Shown here: piece by piece, positions 29,316 to 38,548 of the stretch
Layout of the letters: every line of letters begins with the position of its first letter
Numbering within the stretch: position 1 is the stretch's first letter
From: Acidaminobacter sp.
GTDB lineage: Bacteria > Bacillota > Clostridia > Peptostreptococcales > Acidaminobacteraceae
Reading direction: 5' to 3'
NCBI RefSeq assembly: GCF_030247605.1
Contig: NZ_JAOTSB010000008.1
Coordinates: 35,534-99,533 of the forward strand
DNA: 64,000 nt
The notes under the pieces: generated by a model
Seen by the model: the letters and a program-made list of their open reading frames with translations, nothing else
Database searches by the model: none
What the model was told of the DNA's origin: nothing
Program-made: the position numbers and the translations under genes

Positions 29316-31367
29316 GTGACCATCGGCAAAAAAACGGAAAATGAAAAACAGGTGATTTCAACAGCGTGTCCCCTGGATTGCTGGGATGCGTGTTCAATTT
29401 TGGCTGCGGTGGAGGACGGTGTGATCAAGTCGCTGGCCGGGAATCCGGCGAATCCTGTGACGGGGAAGGCGCTGTGTTCCAAAGGGCTGGCCCATATGGC
29501 GAGGCAGGCCCACCCTGAGCGGCTCAGGCGTCCGCTGGTCAGGGACGCAGCGGGAGAAGGCTTTCGGGAGGTGACCTGGGATGAGGCGCTGGATCTGGTG
29601 GCGAAAAGGCTGGATCAGATTCGCCGGGAGGGTCCTGCCACGGCGGTGCTGCACTGCGCCCATGCGGGGAGTGTTGGGCTGCTGAAGAAGCTGGAGGCCA
29701 GGTTTTTCAGTGCCTATGGCGGGGTGACCACTTCTGTGGGCAGCTTGTGTGAAGGCGCTGGGCATCAAGCGCAGAACTACGATTTTGGCGCTGCCATGAG
29801 CCACGAGATTTCGGATGTGGTGAATGCCCGCGTGGTCGTGATTTGGGGGCGGAATCCGGCGGAAACCGGGATTCATGCCATGCCATTTTTGAGGCAGGCG
29901 AAAGAACGCGGCGCTGAGATTGTGGTGATTGATCCTCGCGGGTCAGCGACTTCTGCGGCTTTGTCAGCTCAGCTTGTGACGCCGCGGCCGGGGACGGATG
30001 GTGCGCTTGCCTTATCCATTGCGCATGTGCTGATTGAGGAAAACCTGGTGGATGCAGAGTTTATACGTCGTCATGTCAAAGGGTATCCAGCTTTTAAAGA
30101 TGCGGTTAAGCCGTGGACGCCGGAAGCGGCTGAGGCGGAAACGGGGGTTTCGGCTGAGGTGGTCCGGTCGCTGGCGCGTCTGTATGGAAGTGCAAAACCT
30201 GCCTGTCTCTTAGTGGGGTATGGTGTGCAGCGCTATACTAATGGCGGGGAGACCATCAGAGCTATTGATGCGCTGGCGGCGATTACCGGTAATATTGGGA
30301 TTTCCGGTGGCGGTGTGAATTATAACAATGACCGGATGTCCGGATATTTGGATTCCGAGGTGCTGAGCGGCCAGTCTCTCAGAGTGCACCACAGAACCTA
30401 TCCGAGACCAATGATGGCGGATTTTATCCTTTCTGCGGATCATCCCAAAATTAAGGCGATCTTTACGACTAAGGCCAATCCTGTGACGCAGTTCATGGAC
30501 ACTGGGAAAATGCTGAAGGCCTTTGAGTCCGTTGACTTTAAGGTAACTATTGACCAGTTCATGACGGATACGGCGCAGGTCTCGGATGTCGTGCTGCCTT
30601 GTGCGCACTTTCTGGAATCGACGGATGTGATCCTGCCGCCGGCAGTGCACTCCTATTTGACTTATTGTTCGCCGGTCGTCGAGGCGGACCCCTGGGTGCC
30701 GTCTGAGCACTGGATTTTCACGCAGTTAGCCAAGCGCCTTGGCCTCGAGGCTTTTCCGGCGCAGAGCGAAGAGGCGTGGCTGGAGTTAGCTTTGAAGCCG
30801 TTATCAGAGGCTTTAGGTTATTCGGTGGACGTACTGAAAAAGGGGCCTGTGCCCGTTCATGAGAAGGATTCCGAAGTGGACAACGGCTTGGTGGCATGGT
30901 CAGAGTTGACGTTTAAAACGCCAAGCCGCAGAATTGAGCTTTGGTCCAACCGGGCCGGCATGGATGGCTTTGATCCGGTGGCGGTCTATAGACCTGTCGG
31001 GAAGCGGCCTTCGCCCGAAGAGCCTTATTATCTCCTGACGCCGCATATCAAGGAGTCCCTGCATTCTCAGCATTTCCTGGATCTTTTTGGACAGGCTCTT
31101 CCGGTGGCTTATCTTGGTCTGTCTGCAGCTAAAGGGCTTGGGGTAGCCGATGGTGACAAAATCAAAGTGTTCAATTCCACAGGGCAGCTGATCTGTACCG
31201 CAAAGGTGGAGGCGGATCAGAGTCCGGAGCTCGTTTTAATCCATGAAGGCTGGTGGCTGCAAAAAGGCGGCGGCGTCAATCAGCTGGTTGCGGAACGCGC
31301 CGCGGGGATGGGGCTGCACGCGGCTTATTATGAAGTCAATTGTAATGTGACTAAATGTAATGGGTAG
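29316..31367 (+). CDS. Molybdopterin-dependent oxidoreductase (DMSO reductase superfamily)
   Basis: About 683 residues, soluble: no Tat signal or membrane segment, so cytoplasmic. N-terminal [4Fe-4S] site CPLDCWDACS with the fourth Cys in GKALCSKG. Bis-MGD binding domain: VVIWGRNPAETGIHAMPF, ITGNIGISGGGVNY, and a C-terminal molydopterin dinucleotide domain (SQHFLDLFG, GVADGDKIKVFNS). The Mo/W ligand region is probably VGSLCEGAGH. Substrate is unclear; electrons probably go to ferredoxin. Start is uncertain: GTG 29316 has AGGGGGTG upstream, with GTG 29307 and TTG 29274 as alternatives. The motif GACCATCGGC overlaps the chosen start. A TATAAT box lies at 29289. Confidence 0.82.
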   Translation: MTIGKKTENEKQVISTACPLDCWDACSILAAVEDGVIKSLAGNPANPVTGKALCSKGLAHMARQAHPERLRRPLVRDAAGEGFREVTWDEALDLVAKRLDQIRREGPATAVLHCAHAGSVGLLKKLEARFFSAYGGVTTSVGSLCEGAGHQAQNYDFGAAMSHEISDVVNARVVVIWGRNPAETGIHAMPFLRQAKERGAEIVVIDPRGSATSAALSAQLVTPRPGTDGALALSIAHVLIEENLVDAEFIRRHVKGYPAFKDAVKPWTPEAAEAETGVSAEVVRSLARLYGSAKPACLLVGYGVQRYTNGGETIRAIDALAAITGNIGISGGGVNYNNDRMSGYLDSEVLSGQSLRVHHRTYPRPMMADFILSADHPKIKAIFTTKANPVTQFMDTGKMLKAFESVDFKVTIDQFMTDTAQVSDVVLPCAHFLESTDVILPPAVHSYLTYCSPVVEADPWVPSEHWIFTQLAKRLGLEAFPAQSEEAWLELALKPLSEALGYSVDVLKKGPVPVHEKDSEVDNGLVAWSELTFKTPSRRIELWSNRAGMDGFDPVAVYRPVGKRPSPEEPYYLLTPHIKESLHSQHFLDLFGQALPVAYLGLSAAKGLGVADGDKIKVFNSTGQLICTAKVEADQSPELVLIHEGWWLQKGGGVNQLVAERAAGMGLHAAYYEVNCNVTKCNG

Positions 31368-31471
31368 GAGCATCTTTAATGAAAGTGACGAGTTCGGGGG
31401 GTAGTTGACGGTGTGATCCAAGACCGATTTGGAAAGCGCGGTTCGGAGTTTTATGACTGGAGGTGTTAGCT

Positions 31472-32068
31472 GTGACCGAAAAAGAACTGCTGATGTTTTT
31501 CAAGTCGCTTGACCGGGCTTATTTTATTGACGGTCCCTCTAAAGCGTTGGCAGGGCTGGATCACGCGCTGCCTATAGGCTATGGGCAGACTATTTCTCAA
31601 CCCAGCCTGGTGTTTGATATGACCTGGCACTTAGCCCTTGAACGTGACAGCAAAGTGTTGGAAATAGGGACGGGTTCTGGGTATCAGACGGTTTTTCTTG
31701 CGGAATTTGGCGGTTCGGTTTACACTATAGAACGTCTGCAAGAACTGGCGGTCCCAGCCAGGACGCGTCTTGAGGGGCTTGGCTACAGCAACATTCGATT
31801 CAGGATTGGGGATGGCAGCGGAGGCTGGCCTGAAGCCGCGCCTTTTGACCGCATTATAGTCACTGCGGCATCTTCCGCGGTTCCGGTTGAACTGGTTGAG
31901 CAGCTGGCAATCGGCGGAAGAATGATTTTGCCGGTGGGCATTCCCGGGGACCAGGATTTGCTTTTGGTGGTCAAGGACGCAGAGGGCGTTGTATCCCGGA
32001 GGGTATTGACCAAAGTCGTTTTTGTGGAACTGGTTGGGAAATATGGCTGGGATGGGTTTGAAGACTGA
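31472..32068 (+). CDS. pcm: Protein-L-isoaspartate O-methyltransferase-like
   Basis: 198 residues. Methylates isoaspartyl residues in damaged proteins using S-adenosylmethionine. PCMT signatures: LPIGYGQTISQPSLVFDM and SAM motif I VLEIGTGSGYQTVFLAE, then FDRIIVTAASSAVP and GGRMILPVG. Slightly shorter than the E. coli enzyme. GTG 31472 is chosen as start, eight bases after GGAGG. Between two unrelated genes with no operon partner of clear relevance. Confidence 0.88.
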   Translation: MTEKELLMFFKSLDRAYFIDGPSKALAGLDHALPIGYGQTISQPSLVFDMTWHLALERDSKVLEIGTGSGYQTVFLAEFGGSVYTIERLQELAVPARTRLEGLGYSNIRFRIGDGSGGWPEAAPFDRIIVTAASSAVPVELVEQLAIGGRMILPVGIPGDQDLLLVVKDAEGVVSRRVLTKVVFVELVGKYGWDGFED

Positions 32069-32125
32069 AATGATTAATAGCTGAGTGTATAGAGACTAAA
32101 CTGACTTCATTTTGGGAGGGTTCAA

Positions 32126-32584
32126 GTGGTAAATAATATTTCATTCACAAGGGCGGAGACCTGTATGGTTATGGAGCCGCGACATAGTAACATTATGGGC
32201 AATGTTCATGGTGGAGAACTCATGAATCTGATGGACAATATTGCCGGGATAACGGCCTTCAAACACTGCAAAGGCGACGCTGTGACGGCAAGGGTGGATG
32301 AAATCGTCTTTCTAAAGCCGATCCACATTGGAGATATTGTAACGTGTGTAGGTCAGTTGACCTATGTAGGGCGAAGCTCTATGCAGATCATGGTCAGCAT
32401 TTATGTCAATGACTTCAGCTCGGATGTCATGCCGGAGGCCTCTCTCAAGGCGTTTTTCACCATGGTGCATATAGTAGATGGTGTGCCGACACAGGTACCG
32501 CGTCTGGTGCCAAAAACGCCTGAGGAACATGCGTTATATGCATTGGGAGAGAAGAAGTACTTAGAGATTAAGGCGAAGTATTGA
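32126..32584 (+). CDS. Acyl-CoA thioesterase, hotdog fold (YkhA/ACOT type)
   Basis: 152 residues, single hotdog domain. Hydrolyses acyl-CoA esters. Family motif MGNVHGGELMNLMDNIAG contains the catalytic Asp; ARVDEIVFLKPIHIGDIV is the second conserved strand. GTG start at 32126 after GGGAGGG. Followed at once by a palindromic repeat that can act as terminator. Chain-length preference not inferable. Confidence 0.87.
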   Translation: MVNNISFTRAETCMVMEPRHSNIMGNVHGGELMNLMDNIAGITAFKHCKGDAVTARVDEIVFLKPIHIGDIVTCVGQLTYVGRSSMQIMVSIYVNDFSSDVMPEASLKAFFTMVHIVDGVPTQVPRLVPKTPEEHALYALGEKKYLEIKAKY

Positions 32585-32619
32585 AAGTGGAAAGCGGAGT
32601 CGCCGGCATACGCCTATTG

Positions 32620-32700
32620 AAACTCGGTGTCAGACACCGAGTTTATTTTTTTGGAAACTGGGTGTCTGACACCCAGTTTTCCATCAGACACCGAGTTTTC
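32620..32700 (+). repeat. GTGTC-N-GACAC palindromes; first copy probably terminates the thioesterase gene
   Basis: Two perfect palindromes with 12-bp arms: AAACTCGGTGTC-A-GACACCGAGTTT (32620-32644), followed by ATTTTTTT, and AAACTGGGTGTC-T-GACACCCAGTTT (32655-32679). A degenerate third copy (CAGACACCGAGTTTT) follows at about 32684. Confidence 0.8.
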
Positions 32701-32713
32701 CATTTTGCAGACA

Positions 32714-32755
32714 AATAAAAAAAGGTCCATTTCAGTTGCGAAATGGGCCTTTTTG
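32714..32755. terminator. Bidirectional terminator before the LysM gene end
   Basis: AAAAAGGTCCATTTC / GAAATGGGCCTTTTT stem with A tract and T tract on the two sides; serves the minus-strand LysM gene. Confidence 0.85.
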
Positions 32756-32768
32756 AATGTTAATTTAA

Positions 32769-33815
32769 TTATTTAACAGGAACAACAACTTCAACTCTGT
32801 TTTTGTAAGCTTCGCCAACTGCGCCGAGGAAATCGCCATGTGCGTCGCGGATGGACATAGTTGCACCGGAGACGACATCAGCAAGTGCAGCTTTTTCTTC
32901 AGCTGTTAAAGCAGCAAGTTTGGCAAGATCCGCTTCGTTAGTTGTCGTTGCTTTGATTGGACGACCTGCGGCGGTTGTATTTTTACCAAACCACTGCTCG
33001 AGTTCCATGACAGTTTTGCCTTTGAAGAACTCTTGGAAGAAGTCCATTTGCTTGTACCATTCATTTGCTGGATTCATGTGATAAGTATCGCCGCGTTGGC
33101 GCTTAGTGAGCCAGTTGTTGACTTCAGCAGCAGCGGATTCAGGAGTGTTGGTTGAAACGCCGACGACCTTCTCAGTTGTATGGTCGGTGACGTTATAACC
33201 TGCTTGACCCGGCCAGCCGGAGAAGTGAGGCATTGAAGCGCCGTCATAGTTAGGGGAAGAGACTTCGTAACCGTCTATGTAGACATTGAGAATTCTGCCG
33301 GCTGAGTCAAAAGTAGCGGCGGCCATTGCGACGTTGAAACTATAGACTGGCACTTCTTCGCTGTCTTTGCCAGGGCCGTTTCTAAATGCGACTTTATAGC
33401 CAATGCCTTGATAAACCTTGATGACACTGTCAGTTGCCGCAGGAGCTGCAGGGGCTGTGGTGCTGGCTTTACGAAGAAGTTTTTGGCCAACGTAGATCAG
33501 GTTGATATTCTTGACTTGAGGATTGAGAGCAACCAACTCGCTCAGGGTCATCCCGTGTTTGACGGCGATTTTGTACATAGTGTCGCCGCTGACGACAACG
33601 TGGTACTCTCCACCATCCATTGCTGGCATAGCAACTGGGGTGGTAGTTTTAACCGGAGCAGGAGCAGGTGAGCTTGGTACGCTTGGCTGTGCTGGCTCTA
33701 CCCATGGCGGAGATGCAGAAGTAGTGCTGTCTGCCGCAAGTGACATAGGCGCGAAGACGATCGCGGATGTCAAAAGCATCAATAGTGCCAGGGCTCTTGC
33801 TAGATTCTTTTTCAA
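32769..33815 (-). CDS. Exported LysM protein with C-terminal FMN-binding-like domain
   Basis: 348 residues. Signal peptide 1-27 (LALLMLLTSAIVFAPMSLA), Pro-rich linker, one LysM domain at ~71-115 (YHVVVSGDTMYKIAVKHG ... NLIYVGQKLL) for peptidoglycan binding, then a ~215-residue domain found in clostridial surface proteins. That domain ends with DVVSGATMS (Thr319), which fits the D-x-x-[ST]-G-A-T motif where ApbE attaches FMN through the Thr. This suggests a wall-bound flavoprotein, possibly an electron carrier; the attachment is inferred from the motif only. No apbE or rnf gene lies nearby. Start has AGGAGGT upstream. Confidence 0.78.
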   Translation of the reverse strand: MKKNLARALALLMLLTSAIVFAPMSLAADSTTSASPPWVEPAQPSVPSSPAPAPVKTTTPVAMPAMDGGEYHVVVSGDTMYKIAVKHGMTLSELVALNPQVKNINLIYVGQKLLRKASTTAPAAPAATDSVIKVYQGIGYKVAFRNGPGKDSEEVPVYSFNVAMAAATFDSAGRILNVYIDGYEVSSPNYDGASMPHFSGWPGQAGYNVTDHTTEKVVGVSTNTPESAAAEVNNWLTKRQRGDTYHMNPANEWYKQMDFFQEFFKGKTVMELEQWFGKNTTAAGRPIKATTTNEADLAKLAALTAEEKAALADVVSGATMSIRDAHGDFLGAVGEAYKNRVEVVVPVK

Positions 33816-34320
33816 ACGTATTACCTCCTCTTGAATTTTTTCAGGTTGTCCTCAGTTTAATTAATGTTGTGAAAATGTTGACAAATCAAGTTGAAGACGA
33901 CCTGATTTACATAAAAATTGTAACACAATTGTTACTTCATAACCACAATTTACCTGGTTTTTTCTGTTAACAATATGAACAAAACTCTGTAACGGCAACA
34001 CTTTCGAGTGATTTTATGTTAGTGATTGGCGAAAATAATAGTTAGAATATTCAGATATCAAGAGTTACAAACATATCAAACTCTATTTGGATATTTTCAG
34101 AGACATGGATGTAACGCCTTGGTAACGCGACATTTTTAATGCAGGTGGTTTAATCTCTTTCATCCATAGGAGCATTGGCTGTAACTATTCTGTAATGCGC
34201 GTTGAAGGTTAGTCAGCTATGATAGGGATGCATGATGTCATTTGTGTGGGGGATTCTTGAAATGCTCAACCTGTATTCATTCGCCATTTTGTAAAAAATA
34301 GGAATCGGGAAGGTGCTGTT
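33816..34320. promoter_or_regulatory. Divergent regulatory region with GTAAC-type repeats
   Basis: AT-rich gap between divergent genes. It holds a perfect 16-base palindrome GTAACACAATTGTTAC (33920-33935) and, near 34109-34127 and 34179-34197, pairs of TGTAAC-like hexamers spaced 11 bases apart. This is the arrangement of PhoP-type direct repeats, but the regulator cannot be named. No gene seen. Confidence 0.45.
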
Positions 34321-36126
34321 ATGAAGGAGATTAAAGGGACACTTGTTAGACGACTGCAAGGCCTCATTAAGGCTGCGGAGAGGTTTCCGGTCTCAGTTGC
34401 CGGGTTTGCTGCAGCGCTGCTGGTGGTGTATGCCATCATAGGCGAAGATCTGGATCCGCCGCTGATCATGCAAAAAATGGTGTTCACTCTAGTTATTGGC
34501 GCTGTTCTTGGGATAGCGATTCAATTTACGGTTGAGAGCTTTGACGGGCTTTCTTCCCGCAGGGTGGCGGCTTACGTTGCCGGTCTGCTTCTGACTTTGG
34601 GATATTTTCTGATTCTGCTGCCGGCATCGGAGATCAGCGACGCAGTGGTGATCCGAAGCCTGGTGACGGGGTTCGCCTTGATCTGCGTGGTGCTGTGGTT
34701 GCCTTCTGCAGGCGGGAGAGAGGACTTTAACCGTGTTGCGCTGACCTATGTCAAAACCTTCGCCACGTCCTGGCTTTATGCGGCGGTGCTTTCGGCGGGG
34801 TTTGCAGCTGTGATCGCGACCGTTGACATTTTGTTGTTTGAAGTCAGCGATGAGGCGTATGCTTATTCTATGGCGACGGTGTGGATTTTATTTGCACCAG
34901 TGTACTTTATGTCGCTGCTGCCGCGCTTTGACCATCGGCAAAACGCTCTTGAGAATGGTTCTGGCGCTGACCGCTCAGGTGGGGCTGGCGCGTTTGATTA
35001 TCCAAGATATCTGGAGATTCTGGTCTCTTACATAGCGGTGCCTCTGGTGGCGGTGTATACGGCGGTGCTGGCGGCTTATTTGGGGAAGATTCTGGTGACT
35101 CAGGTCTGGCCTTCGGGGCAGCTGGGACCTATGGTGCTTTTGTATTCTGCTGCCGGGCTGCTAATTTTTGTAATGGCCAGCCTTCTGGACAATGGATTTG
35201 CGAAAGCCTACACGCGGGTGTTTCCAAAGGTGCTGATCCCGGTAGTCATTTTGCAGCTGATCTCGGTGGGCATACGGCTTGAGGCGTACGGTGTGACGGA
35301 ATCCAGGTACTATGTCGCGCTCTTTGGCGTTTTCTCGCTGGCTGCGGGACTAATGCTGAGTTTCAGCCCGGTTTCGAAGAACGGCAGGGTGGCGCTGCTG
35401 GCAGCAGTGTTCGCGCTGGGGTCAATTCTTCCGCCGGTGGATGCGTTCACGGTGTCCCGAAACAGTCAAATTGGGCGGCTTGAGGGGCTCCTGGCCGCGG
35501 AGGGGATGCTGGTCAATGGCGAGCTGGTGGCAAAGGCAGAAGCCTCAGAGCTTACAAAGACTGAAACGACGAGTATTGTGAACTATCTGCAGGGTTCAGG
35601 CGGGTTGGATTACGTAGAGTGGCTGCCTGAGGATTTTAAAGCTTATGAGGATTTTGCGCGGACGTTTGGGTTTGAGCGTACTTTTGAACCGGCAGGTGGT
35701 CAGCGTTACGCCATGGTATCGCTGGATCCGGGGGTGGCCCTCGAGGTTGAGGGGTTTGATCGACTGCTGTCTTTTGAAGTGGCGCGGTACGAAAAAGAAA
35801 TGGAGCCTCAGTCCCAGAGTATAGAGTTGGCTGGTGAAACTTATGAAGTCAAGGTGACGCGAACCACACCGGAGGATGCCGTGGTAAAGTTGGTAACGCC
35901 GGTTGGGGATGAGGTTCTGGCGATTGCTTTGGAGGATGCGGTAAACAGTATTGCGCCTGAAATGGGTGCATTTAAGGAATTGATGCTGCCGGAGGCTATG
36001 ACGGTCGCGGTCGAAAACGACCAGTTCAGGATGTCGGTGGTGTTCCGGGGGATTCATCTGTATGAGATGGGTCAAGGGGAAATTGCCTCGGATTACAGCT
36101 TTTATGTGTTAGTGGGAAATAAATAA
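34321..36126 (+). CDS. DUF4153 membrane protein
   Basis: 601 residues. About eleven or twelve hydrophobic helices fill residues ~20-400 (for example VSVAGFAAALLVVYAIIG and VAAYVAGLLLTLGYFLILLP). A soluble region of ~190 residues follows (from about 405), presumably on one face of the membrane, with a two-part repeat-like pattern. DUF4153 has no known function. Start ATG 34321 follows GGGAAGGTG. Divergent from the LysM gene. The codons FDHRQN carry one copy of the dispersed motif. Confidence 0.75.
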   Translation: MKEIKGTLVRRLQGLIKAAERFPVSVAGFAAALLVVYAIIGEDLDPPLIMQKMVFTLVIGAVLGIAIQFTVESFDGLSSRRVAAYVAGLLLTLGYFLILLPASEISDAVVIRSLVTGFALICVVLWLPSAGGREDFNRVALTYVKTFATSWLYAAVLSAGFAAVIATVDILLFEVSDEAYAYSMATVWILFAPVYFMSLLPRFDHRQNALENGSGADRSGGAGAFDYPRYLEILVSYIAVPLVAVYTAVLAAYLGKILVTQVWPSGQLGPMVLLYSAAGLLIFVMASLLDNGFAKAYTRVFPKVLIPVVILQLISVGIRLEAYGVTESRYYVALFGVFSLAAGLMLSFSPVSKNGRVALLAAVFALGSILPPVDAFTVSRNSQIGRLEGLLAAEGMLVNGELVAKAEASELTKTETTSIVNYLQGSGGLDYVEWLPEDFKAYEDFARTFGFERTFEPAGGQRYAMVSLDPGVALEVEGFDRLLSFEVARYEKEMEPQSQSIELAGETYEVKVTRTTPEDAVVKLVTPVGDEVLAIALEDAVNSIAPEMGAFKELMLPEAMTVAVENDQFRMSVVFRGIHLYEMGQGEIASDYSFYVLVGNK

Positions 36127-36127
36127 A

Positions 36128-36187
36128 AATAAGTCAGTGCCGATTAGCCCTTTTGGGCTGTGGACACTGACTTATTTTATTTTTTGA
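36128..36187. terminator. Bidirectional terminator, DUF4153 gene versus ACT gene
   Basis: AATAAGTCAGTG / CACTGACTTATT stem with inner GCCC/GGGC and TTTATTTTTT on the plus side. Confidence 0.85.
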
Positions 36188-36604
36188 TTATAGATCCACG
36201 ACGGTATTAAGGCCTTTGTCTTTCAATATCTGCAGCGCTTTTTCCTGGTTGTCGGTCTTGAAGACGACATAAGGCATTTCGCGGCGGCGCATGACAAAGG
36301 AGTAAATGTATTCGATGTTGATGCCGTTGTCGCCCATGATGTGGAAGAGCTCGTTCAGGCTGCCGGGTTTGTCGATGGGCTCGACAGCTATGACTTTGCT
36401 GAGTTTGGCGACGAAACCATCGGCCTTCAAGTCTTTGAGGGCTTCTTCGGGCTTGTCGACGACGATGCGGACAATGCCAAATTCGGTCGTGTCAAAGACG
36501 GCGATGGCCCGGATATCAACGCCATAACGGTAAAGTGCGTCTGTGACGGCGGCGAGGGCGCCATGGCGATTTTCAACGAAGACGGATAGTTGATCGATGA
36601 GCAT
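36188..36604 (-). CDS. Tandem ACT-domain protein
   Basis: 138 residues, two ACT domains (1-~65: LSVFVENRHGALAAVTDALY; ~70-138: AVEPIDKPGSLNELFHIMGD). ACT domains bind amino acids or aromatic acids and regulate partners. Its ATG overlaps the paaK stop (TAATG), so it is co-translated with the ligase. This pairing is common in anaerobes that oxidise aromatic amino acids; a regulatory role for PaaK is inference. Confidence 0.85.
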   Translation of the reverse strand: MLIDQLSVFVENRHGALAAVTDALYRYGVDIRAIAVFDTTEFGIVRIVVDKPEEALKDLKADGFVAKLSKVIAVEPIDKPGSLNELFHIMGDNGINIEYIYSFVMRRREMPYVVFKTDNQEKALQILKDKGLNTVVDL

Positions 36605-37905
36605 TATTTTACCTCCCTCATATCGATGACGCGTTTGGCCTTACCTTCGAAGCGCGCCAGGGTGCGCGGCTCGTGCAGGTGGATTTTGGCGTCGATGCCT
36701 AATACGGTACGAAGTCTCGAACGGATGGTTTGTTTAAGGGCTTCAAGCTGGCCAAAGGATTCGAGCAGGTTGTCGTCAATGAGCTCGACGTCGATTTCGA
36801 TCTTGTCCAGATAGCCTTTCTTGAAGACTTTGATCTGGTAGTGCGGGCCAATGCCTTCAGTGTTGAAGAGGACTTCTTCGATTTGGGACGGGAAGACGTT
36901 GACGCCGCCGAGGATCAGCATGTCGTCTGTGCGGCCTTGGATTTTGGCCATGCGGACGGTGGTGCGGCCGCAGTCGCAGGTTTCGTAATGGAGGGAGGTG
37001 ATGTCTTTGGTTCGATAGCGGATAAGAGGCAGGGCTTCTTTGGTGACGGTGGTGATGACGAGCTCGCCGACTGAGCCTGGAGGCAGGACTTCCAGGGTCT
37101 CTGGGTCTATGATCTCCGGGATGAAGTGGTCTTCTGAAATATGCATGCCGCAGAGGGCTTTGCATTCGCCGGAGACGCCGGGGCCAATCAGTTCGCTCAT
37201 GCCATAGTTTTCGGTGACGAAGATACCCCAAGCGTCCTGGAGCTCGCGGCGCATGGCTTCGGTGGAGCCTTCGCCGCCGAAGAGGCCCCATTTGAGCTTT
37301 AAGTCTTTCTTGGGATCAATGCCCATGGACTTGGCGACTTCGGCCATATGTAAAGCGTAGGAAGGTGTGCCGATGAGGGCGGTTGTTCCAAAGTCCTGCA
37401 TGATCATAATCTGCTTTTCGGTATTGCCGCTGGATATTGGGATAACGGAGGCGCCGACGCGTTCGAGACCCTGGTGAAGGCCAAATGCGCCGGTGAACAG
37501 GCCATAGCCAAAGGAGACCTGAGCTGTGTCCTCTGCTGAGACGCCTGCCATGGTGACGATGCGGGCGATCAGCTCGGTCCAAGTCTCCATGTCATTTTTG
37601 GTGTAGCCTACCACGGTGGGTTTGCCGGTGGTGCCTGAGGAGGCATGATAGCGGACGACTTCCTTTTGGGGGACGGCGAAGAGTCCGAAGGGGTAGTTGT
37701 CCCGGAGGTCATTTTTGACTGTCAGAGGCAGCTTTTTAAGGTCCTCCAGAGACTGAATGTCTTCTGGATTAATGCCGAGCTCATTTAGCTTGGCGCGGTA
37801 ATGGGGAACGTGGTCATAGACGCGGCGGACAGTCTGCTTCAGCCGTTCGAGCTGAAGCTTTTCCATCTGATCGCGCGCCATGGTTTCATAGGTGCTCCAG
37901 ATCAT
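36604..37905 (-). CDS. paaK: Phenylacetate--CoA ligase
   Basis: 433-residue adenylate-forming ligase converting phenylacetate or related aryl acids (e.g. indoleacetate) to CoA thioesters. AMP-binding loop [48 protein letters not shown]-terminal domain with [28 protein letters not shown] precedes the ATG. Paired with the ACT protein. No iorAB is in the window, so which keto acid pathway it serves is not shown. Confidence 0.92.
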   Translation of the reverse strand: MIWSTYETMARDQMEKLQLERLKQTVRRVYDHVPHYRAKLNELGINPEDIQSLEDLKKLPLTVKNDLRDNYPFGLFAVPQKEVVRYHASSGTTGKPTVVGYTKNDMETWTELIARIVTMAGVSAEDTAQVSFGYGLFTGAFGLHQGLERVGASVIPISSGNTEKQIMIMQDFGTTALIGTPSYALHMAEVAKSMGIDPKKDLKLKWGLFGGEGSTEAMRRELQDAWGIFVTENYGMSELIGPGVSGECKALCGMHISEDHFIPEIIDPETLEVLPPGSVGELVITTVTKEALPLIRYRTKDITSLHYETCDCGRTTVRMAKIQGRTDDMLILGGVNVFPSQIEEVLFNTEGIGPHYQIKVFKKGYLDKIEIDVELIDDNLLESFGQLEALKQTIRSRLRTVLGIDAKIHLHEPRTLARFEGKAKRVIDMREVK

Positions 37906-38112
37906 GCTTGATACCTGCCTTTCACTATTTTATAAATTTTATTGTTCTTTAAAGAATACCTTTTGGGGATTTGATTGGCAAGCGGTGAATTTTGAAAGAT
38001 TGTGAAAGAATTTGGAAGGTTAATGGCAGTTTGGGGCGGGGGGTGAGGCTTGGTGGGACTGATTGAAGGCAACGTGGATGATAAGCATTCTCGCATGCTC
38101 TGGCACCGAAAT
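37906..38112. other. Intergenic, no gene seen
   Basis: AT-rich start, then a G-rich stretch (GGGGCGGGGGGTGAGG near 38034). No ORF, RNA or clear promoter recognised before the repeat array. Confidence 0.5.
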
Positions 38113-38282
38113 GATTTGAGTGTCAGACACCGAAATGAACTGAGTGTCAGACACCGAAATGAACTGAGTGTCAGACACCGAAATGAACTGAGTGTCAGAC
38201 ACCGAAATGAACTGAGTGTCAGACACCGAAATGAACTGAGTGTCAGACACCGAGTTTGATTGAGTGTCTGACACTCAATCAA
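38113..38282. repeat. 24-bp tandem repeat array, GTGTCAGACAC family
   Basis: TGTCAGACAC cores at 38121, 38145, 38169, 38193, 38217 and 38241, exactly 24 bases apart, with the shared spacer CGAAATGAACTGAG. The array ends in a TGTCTGACAC copy (38265) inside the perfect palindrome GATTGAGTGTC-T-GACACTCAATC. Because 24 is a multiple of three, both strands read through as repeated-peptide frames; I treat these as artefacts. Confidence 0.9.
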
Positions 38283-38472
38283 TAACTGTCCGCGTCACCA
38301 ACCTGAAAAAAGTTTGAAATCAGGATTTTAGACAAAATCATACAACCGACTGAAAAATTATGGAAAACTAGTTTTTTCAATGGTTTGAACGTGTAAACAA
38401 AAATAAAAATGCAAGATAAAATGCAAAAAATATCATATTCGGTGACAAAACAATAAAATTATGAAATATTAC

Positions 38473-38500
38473 TTGCAATTTAATAAGAATATGATATTCT
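38473..38500 (+). promoter_or_regulatory. Promoter and palindrome upstream of glmS
   Basis: TTGCAA, 16-base spacer, TATTCT. A perfect 13-base palindrome GAATATGATATTC (38487-38499) overlaps the -10 box, and a half-similar AATATCATATTC lies at 38429-38440, suggesting a repressor binding two sites. Confidence 0.6.
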
Positions 38501-38548
38501 CATATCAAACAAAGCGATCCACTTCAAAGTGAAAACGGAGGCATAAGA

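Noticed and set aside
38113..38282. CRISPR array
   Set aside because: Period is 24 bp with a 10-11 bp core and nearly identical 'spacers'; no cas genes. Same for 47860-48005.
37902..38282. Repeated-peptide ORFs on both strands (CLTLSSFR-type and RHRNELSV-type)
   Set aside because: They arise because the 24-bp repeat is divisible by three; no ribosome site and no sequence outside the repeat.
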